Source: Bacteroidetes bacterium UBA6161 | GTDB lineage: Bacteria > Bacteroidota > Bacteroidia > NS11-12g > UBA955 | Assembly (NCBI GenBank): GCA_002422315.1 | Contig: DIUJ01000038.1 | Span: 1-9,509, forward strand | DNA: 9,509 nt | Reading direction: 5' to 3' | In this document: one piece after another, positions 5,544 to 9,509 of the stretch | Layout of the letters: each line of letters opens with the position of its first letter | Numbering within the stretch: the stretch's first letter is position 1 | Notes under the pieces: model-generated | Told to the model about the DNA's origin: nothing | Databases searched by the model: none | The model's input: the letters and a program-made list of their open reading frames with translations, nothing else | Program-made: the position numbers and the translations under genes

Positions 5544-6272
5544 ATGAAAAGAATAAGTGTAGTGCTCATAGGTTACGGTAAAATGGGCCAAGAAATAGAA
5601 AGTTTATTGCTAAGTCAAGGGCACACGGTAGCAGCCATAGTAGACCAAAACACCCCTATGGATGTAGAAAAATGTAAACAAGCAGATGTAGCTATAGAGT
5701 TTACCATGCCCGAAGTAGCCATGGAAAATATAGAAATTTGCGCTAAGATTGGCTTGCCTATAGTGGTAGGGACTACCGGTTGGTACAGCCACTATCCTAA
5801 AGCAGTAGAGATTATTAACAACTACAATAGTGCTATGTTTACTGCTACAAACTTCAGCATTGGGGTACACTTGTTTTTTGAAACAAACAGACACTTGGCT
5901 AAGCTAATGAACCAATATAAAAACTACGAGCCTTTTATTGAAGAAATACACCATACCCAGAAAAAAGATGCACCAAGTGGTACTGCTATAACCACAGCTG
6001 AAAATATCTTAAACAATTATACCCATAAAGACTCTTGGAACTGTATCCAAAACAACGCAGAAAGTAGTTTAAACCAGATACAAATAGATGCAAAAAGAGA
6101 AGAAAATGTACCGGGCACGCACACAGTAGCTTGGAAATCAGAAATAGATACTATAGAAATTACACATATAGCGCATAGCCGAAAAGGTTTTGCACAAGGC
6201 GCTGTAGATGCAGCTATTTGGCTAGCTGGCAAAAAAGGAGTTTATACCATGAAAGACCTTTTAGGTTTTTAA
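5544..6272 (+). CDS. dapB: 4-hydroxy-tetrahydrodipicolinate reductase
   Basis: 242 residues; cytoplasmic NAD(P)H-dependent enzyme of the diaminopimelate/lysine pathway. The Rossmann motif is GYGKMG (10-15). GTTGW (76-80) and TNFSIGVHLF (102-111) line the cofactor and substrate site. The catalytic block EIHHTQKKDAPSGTA (134-148) carries His136, His137 and Lys140. PGTHTVAW (190-197) and HSRKGFAQGAVDAAIWL (211-227) complete the family signature. It is shorter than the roughly 270-residue E. coli enzyme because of a compact N-terminal domain, as is common in Bacteroidota. The ATG at 5544 is preferred to one 18 codons earlier because GYGKMG then sits at the normal distance from the N-terminus and the -7 box lies just upstream. 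lepB follows 68 bases downstream, a pairing often seen in this phylum. Confidence 0.97.
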   Translation: MKRISVVLIGYGKMGQEIESLLLSQGHTVAAIVDQNTPMDVEKCKQADVAIEFTMPEVAMENIEICAKIGLPIVVGTTGWYSHYPKAVEIINNYNSAMFTATNFSIGVHLFFETNRHLAKLMNQYKNYEPFIEEIHHTQKKDAPSGTAITTAENILNNYTHKDSWNCIQNNAESSLNQIQIDAKREENVPGTHTVAWKSEIDTIEITHIAHSRKGFAQGAVDAAIWLAGKKGVYTMKDLLGF

Positions 6273-6305
6273 TTTTCACATATAACTTCATATAAAATTA
6301 AGGTT

Positions 6306-6313
6306 TATATTTG
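6306..6313 (+). promoter_or_regulatory. lepB -7 box
   Basis: TATATTTG fits TAnnTTTG and ends 27 bases before the lepB ATG. No clear -33 TTTG is visible. It would allow lepB its own transcript besides read-through from dapB. Confidence 0.45.
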
Positions 6314-6340
6314 CAACCAATACATTTAAAATAAACTACT

Positions 6341-7879
6341 ATGGATTCTGTAGGAATTTCACTTTTGCTTCCTTTTTTAATACTCTTCTTTATCAGCTCT
6401 AAAATAGGTCTTTTTTTGTTGTTCAAAAAAGCACAACTCAAAAACCCTTGGCAAGCCTTTATCCCCGTATGGGACTGGTTTGTTCTTGCAAAATTTGTTG
6501 GCAAACCTTGGTGGTATGGTATCACCATTCAAATCCCAGTAATTGGTGTGGTTACTTGGTACACTCTTTCTATAGAATTAATTAAAGGGTTTGGAAGGTT
6601 TAAACTTTGGGAACATATTCTTGGTCTTTTGTTACAGTTTGTATATTGGCCATTTATTGGTTTAAACAAAAAAGTAGAATACTTAGGTCAACCCAATAGC
6701 GAAGAGTTTAAAAACAAATACGTACCCAAAACACGTACAATGTACAGAGAATGGTCTGATGCTATTTTATTTGCTGTAGTTGTTGCTTACATTATCCGTA
6801 CATTTTTTGTAGAAGCTTATAAAATCCCGACTCCTTCTATGGAAAAATCCTTGTTGGTAGGAGACTTTTTATTTGTAAGTAAGGTTCACTATGGCTCTAG
6901 AATACCTATGACCCCTCTAGCTATTCCTTTTGCCCACCAAGACATAGCTGGAGTAAAAATATATTCAGAACTACTTAAGTTGCCTTACATGCGTTTGCCT
7001 GCTTTAGAAAAACTAAAAAGGTACACTCCCGTAGTTTTTAACAATCCAAATGAAAACAACCACCCCGTAGACAAAAAAACACACTATATAAAACGCTGTG
7101 TTGGCGTAGCAGGAGACTCGCTTCAAGTAATCAATGGCTATGTGTACATCAATGGTAAAAAATCGGACCAAGAGAAAAACATCCAATTCATGCATGAAGT
7201 TACCTTCAAAAACTATGAATTGTCCGAAACCACTTTAGTAGATGAGTTAGATTTATTTGACTACCTTAAACATTCAGATTTGACAGGATTGATGAGAAAT
7301 ACAGCCATATTTTTACCCGGAAAAGAATACTTTTCTGCAAGTAAATTAAAATACGACATGCCACTTTCTCAAGACAAAGTAGCACAGTTAAAACAATTTG
7401 TAGACCTAGACAGTATTGAGATTTTAAATCAACCAAAAGGATACATAAGTCCAGACGTTTATCCTCAAAAACCAGATTTATTTGCATGGAATAGAGACAA
7501 CTATGGTCCTATTTACATTCCTAAAAAAGGAGACAAAATAGAACTAAACCAAAAGAACTTCTATTTATACAAAAAAGTAATAGAAGAGTACGAAGGAAAC
7601 AAAGATGTATGGTTTGACGGAAGCAAAGCTATAATTAATGGAGAAGCAGCAAGCCATTATACCTTTAAAATGAACTACTACTGGATGATGGGAGACAACC
7701 GACACAACTCCGAAGATTCTCGCTACTGGGGTTTTGTGCCAGAAGACCATATTGTAGGCAAGCCTTTGTTTATATGGTTTAGCATAAAAAACAAAAATGC
7801 CTTTGACCCCATCAACAGAACTTTTAAAGAAAGTTTCCATAGCGTAAGGTGGAATAGGATTATGAAAAAAGCATATTAA
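6341..7879 (+). CDS. lepB: Signal peptidase I with N-terminal membrane domain
   Basis: 512 residues, long compared with about 320 in E. coli but in the Bacteroidota range. It cleaves signal peptides from exported proteins on the outer face of the cytoplasmic membrane. The first ~110 residues form an extra hydrophobic domain (segments near 5-28, 58-80 and 90-107) with NPWQAFIPVWDWFVL (35-49). A further membrane segment lies at 139-156. The S26 core follows: PTPSMEKSLLVGD with catalytic Ser166, YIKRCVGVAGD with general-base Lys251, and GDNRHNSEDSRYWGFVPE (451-468), where His replaces the more usual Asp of NRDN. Boxes D and E are separated by an insert of about 190 residues (about 260-445). Conserved order after dapB. 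Confidence 0.96.
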   Translation: MDSVGISLLLPFLILFFISSKIGLFLLFKKAQLKNPWQAFIPVWDWFVLAKFVGKPWWYGITIQIPVIGVVTWYTLSIELIKGFGRFKLWEHILGLLLQFVYWPFIGLNKKVEYLGQPNSEEFKNKYVPKTRTMYREWSDAILFAVVVAYIIRTFFVEAYKIPTPSMEKSLLVGDFLFVSKVHYGSRIPMTPLAIPFAHQDIAGVKIYSELLKLPYMRLPALEKLKRYTPVVFNNPNENNHPVDKKTHYIKRCVGVAGDSLQVINGYVYINGKKSDQEKNIQFMHEVTFKNYELSETTLVDELDLFDYLKHSDLTGLMRNTAIFLPGKEYFSASKLKYDMPLSQDKVAQLKQFVDLDSIEILNQPKGYISPDVYPQKPDLFAWNRDNYGPIYIPKKGDKIELNQKNFYLYKKVIEEYEGNKDVWFDGSKAIINGEAASHYTFKMNYYWMMGDNRHNSEDSRYWGFVPEDHIVGKPLFIWFSIKNKNAFDPINRTFKESFHSVRWNRIMKKAY

Positions 7880-7913
7880 GTTTATGCAACGAAATAGGAT
7901 TGTTTAAAATTCA

Positions 7914-7921
7914 TATCTTTG
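7914..7921 (+). promoter_or_regulatory. -7 box of the pterin synthase gene
   Basis: TATCTTTG fits TAnnTTTG and ends 20 bases before the ATG at 7942. A TTG at 7900-7902 is too close to serve as the -33 element. It implies transcription separate from lepB, whose stop codon ends 34 bases upstream of the box. Confidence 0.5.
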
Positions 7922-7941
7922 CACCCAATTTTTAAAAAACC

Positions 7942-8364
7942 ATGCGCAAGCATATAACCTATATTACACGCAAAGAACACTTTAACGCTGCACACAAGCT
8001 TTATAACCCAAGTTGGAGTGAAGAAAAAAACAACGATGTTTTTGGCAAATGTGCCAACAAATATTGGCATGGCCACAATTTTGATTTATATGTTACAGTT
8101 AAAGGTATAGCAAATCCTGAAACAGGCTTTGTAGTGGATTTAAAGAAATTAAAAACCATAATCCGTTCACAAATTACCGAAGAACTAGACCATAAAAACT
8201 TGAACGAAGACGTGCCTTTTCTAAAAGGAATAATGCCAAGTATAGAAAATATTATTGTAATTATTTGGGATAGACTAGAACCACACCTGCCAGAAGGATG
8301 TAGCCTACACAAAATAACCTTGTACGAAACCCCAAACAACTTTGTAGAATACTACGGAGAATAA
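7942..8364 (+). CDS. 6-pyruvoyl-tetrahydropterin synthase / QueD family protein
   Basis: 140 residues, one complete PTPS domain; cytoplasmic enzyme acting on 7,8-dihydroneopterin triphosphate. Zinc ligands are His18 (FNAAHKL), His43 and His45 (YWHGHNF). Catalytic Cys37 is followed by Asp83-His84 in ELDHKNLNEDVPFL, and Glu129 in LYETPNNFVEYYGE fits the pterin-binding Glu. Two products are possible: 6-carboxy-tetrahydropterin (QueD, queuosine pathway) or 6-pyruvoyl-tetrahydropterin (biopterin pathway). Cys37 and the HGH are separated by five residues, and the DHKNLNEDVP, IWDRL and YET-NN blocks resemble animal PTPS more than E. coli QueD, which has Cys-x3-His. I therefore give no symbol. No other queuosine or pterin gene is in the window. 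Confidence 0.93.
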   Translation: MRKHITYITRKEHFNAAHKLYNPSWSEEKNNDVFGKCANKYWHGHNFDLYVTVKGIANPETGFVVDLKKLKTIIRSQITEELDHKNLNEDVPFLKGIMPSIENIIVIIWDRLEPHLPEGCSLHKITLYETPNNFVEYYGE

Positions 8365-8375
8365 AACCTGTAGAA

Positions 8376-9146
8376 CTACTCTCCTATTTGCAATTCTAAA
8401 CCGTCATAGGCTATATGGAATCCCTGAGGGAGTTCTGACTGTACTTCACTGTGCAAACCCATTTGATGGCTCAAATGTGTAAAATATACTTTTTCCGCGC
8501 CAATTTTCCTCCCCATTTCTATGGCTTGTGCAAGTGTAAAATGAGAAATATGCTCTTCTTTTCGCAAGGCATTTAATACCAAAACTTTTGTGCCTTTTAA
8601 TAGCTGCATACTTTGTTCGCTTATAAAATTGGCATCAGTTATATAGGTAAAATCTTTAACCCTAAAGCCCAATACAGGCAATTTATAGTGCAAAACCTCT
8701 ATAGGCATTATCCTCAGTCCATCTATCACTATTTCTTTGCTATTTTCAATATCATGAAGTTCTACTTCGGGTATTCCAGGGTATTTCTCGTCCGAAAACA
8801 CATAGGCAAACTCTCTTTTCAAGGCAGTTTGTACTCTTGGATGCGCATATATCGCTACTTTTTTCTTGCTGCTATAATTGTATGCCCTTATATCATCCAT
8901 ACCTGCTATGTGGTCCTTGTGTTCGTGTGTAAACAGCAAAGCATCCAATTGGTAAGTTTGCGACCGTATCATTTGCTGTCTAAAATCTGGGCCAGAGTCC
9001 ACCACCAATACTTTAGAATCCACCTCAATTTTTATAGAAGTCCTAAGTCTTTTATCTTTGGCATCGGAGGATTTACAAACCTCACAAAAGCATGTTATAA
9101 CAGGAACACCTTGCGATGTACCAGTCCCTAAAAAAGTAACTTTCAT
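8376..9146 (-). CDS. PhnP-like metallo-beta-lactamase-fold hydrolase
   Basis: 256 residues, cytoplasmic. MBL-fold features are complete: FLGTGTSQGVP at the N-terminus, THEHKDH (73-79) with His74, His76, Asp78 and His79, His153 in VLHYKLPVLGF, bridging Asp171 in YITDAN, and His224/His227 in FTHLSHQMG. Cys19, Cys21 and Cys24 (CFCEVC) match the CxCxxC structural zinc site known from PhnP, a cyclic phosphodiesterase of phosphonate breakdown. No phn gene is nearby, and such PhnP-like proteins are widespread in Bacteroidota without that pathway, so the substrate is unknown; a phosphodiester is a reasonable guess. The ATG at 9146 is chosen over one 13 codons upstream because MKVTFLGTGTSQG is the standard N-terminus and a -7 box sits 6 bases before it. 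It converges on the pterin gene with 11 bases between the stops. Confidence 0.92.
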   Translation of the reverse strand: MKVTFLGTGTSQGVPVITCFCEVCKSSDAKDKRLRTSIKIEVDSKVLVVDSGPDFRQQMIRSQTYQLDALLFTHEHKDHIAGMDDIRAYNYSSKKKVAIYAHPRVQTALKREFAYVFSDEKYPGIPEVELHDIENSKEIVIDGLRIMPIEVLHYKLPVLGFRVKDFTYITDANFISEQSMQLLKGTKVLVLNALRKEEHISHFTLAQAIEMGRKIGAEKVYFTHLSHQMGLHSEVQSELPQGFHIAYDGLELQIGE

Positions 9147-9152
9147 GTTGGG

Positions 9153-9160
9153 CAAAGATA
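9153..9160 (-). promoter_or_regulatory. -7 box of the MBL hydrolase, possibly leaderless
   Basis: TATCTTTG on the minus strand fits TAnnTTTG and ends 6 bases before the ATG at 9146, leaving almost no room for a leader. No -33 TTTG is seen. The box lies inside the 13-codon upstream extension of the frame, which argues against that longer start. Confidence 0.55.
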
Positions 9161-9300
9161 CAAATGCAAGCGAAAAAGCATACATTCTTATACAACTTCC
9201 AAAAAATATATTGCAGATTGGAATATGGAATTTGGGGTTTTTTCTTTTGGTGGGAATGCGATAGAGCTACCAGATTATTATCCCTAGAAAGTTTAATACG

Positions 9301-9330
9301 TCCATTTCTCCAGAGGAGAAAAATATTCAT
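9301..9330 (-). repeat. Right copy of the 30-base hairpin word
   Basis: Reverse complement of 206-235 at 29 of 30 positions, containing the same perfect dyad TTTCTCC-AGA-GGAGAAA (9305-9321). The open frame running through it on the minus strand (9082-9402) shares the word NIFLLWRNG with the frame at 86-301. That is the repeat translated, not protein homology. Confidence 0.85.
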
Positions 9331-9484
9331 AGAAGAACGAGGAATGTAGAACGCAGAACGAGGAATGAAGAATGGGAAAGTGAAAAGTAAACTGTAAACC
9401 ATGTAAACTGTAAACTGTAAACTGTAAACATTAGAAGAAGGAACGAAGAAGGTAGAATGTAGAACGAGGAACGAAGAAGTGAAC
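9331..9484. repeat. Purine-rich simple-word arrays including a GTAAACT array
   Basis: Degenerate words such as GAACGAGGAATG, GAACGAAGAAG and GGTAGAATGTAGAAC fill this stretch. Within it, 9387-9430 holds six to seven GTAAACT heptamers, broken once by AT at 9401-9402. In the opposite orientation the same vocabulary occurs at 24-63 and 957-985. Positions 9161-9300, between the hydrolase promoter and this array, hold no gene or strong structure that I can see. Confidence 0.8.
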
Positions 9485-9507
9485 TGTCAATGCCTGAAAT
9501 AAGTTGA
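9485..9507 (-). repeat. Right copy of 23-bp end inverted repeat
   Basis: Perfect reverse complement of positions 1-23. Only two further bases follow before the window ends. The 11-mer TGAAATAAGTT inside it also occurs at 819-829, directly at the stop codon of the sorting-domain fragment, which may be chance or a third partial copy. Confidence 0.85.
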
Positions 9508-9509
9508 CC

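Noticed and set aside
8613..9131. 172-codon plus-strand frame
   Set aside because: Antisense shadow of the MBL hydrolase, which has all its catalytic motifs on the other strand.
9082..9402. 106-codon minus-strand frame in the right flank
   Set aside because: It overlaps the start of the MBL gene and is otherwise translated repeat sequence. The shared NIFLLWRNG word comes from the DNA repeat.

Overview
The window reads as a piece of a Bacteroidota chromosome. The grounds are AT-rich genes, TAnnTTTG promoter boxes in front of every transcription unit, a type IX secretion (T9SS) C-terminal sorting-domain remnant, a signal peptidase I with the long insert and extra N-terminal membrane domain usual in that phylum, and a dapB-lepB pair. 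Nine convincing intact genes are present, all housekeeping or envelope related. I see no defence island, CRISPR array, complete insertion sequence, tRNA or rRNA gene.

Layout. Positions 1-990 hold no intact gene. This stretch is a pile of repeats: an end repeat mirrored at the far end of the window, several hairpins, a REP-like cluster, an orphan sorting-domain fragment, and a perfect 14-bp tandem array. Positions 991-2768 (minus strand) are a tight operon of lemA and two TPM-domain genes, the last one exported and glycine-rich. pepT (2925-4184, plus) diverges from lemA and converges with mltG (4197-5246, minus). A 297-base intergenic region full of dyad symmetries separates mltG from the divergent dapB (5544-6272), which is followed by lepB (6341-7879) and a pterin synthase of the PTPS/QueD family (7942-8364). 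A PhnP-like metallo-beta-lactamase-fold hydrolase (8376-9146, minus) converges on the pterin gene. Positions 9147-9509 are again repeats.

How the genes relate. MltG trims nascent glycan strands, and DapB feeds diaminopimelate into peptidoglycan and lysine. LepB removes signal peptides from exported proteins, including the exported TPM protein here. LemA and the TPM proteins form a conserved but poorly understood envelope module. PepT, the pterin synthase and the PhnP-like hydrolase look metabolically independent.

The most unusual content is in the non-coding parts: mirror-image repeat flanks at both window ends, the T9SS domain remnant inside a repeat cluster, the hairpin-rich mltG-dapB spacer, and -7 boxes placed so close to start codons that pepT, dapB and the hydrolase may be transcribed without a leader. 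The window starts and stops almost exactly in one inverted repeat. That fits a contig broken at a dispersed repeat at least as well as a real mobile unit.
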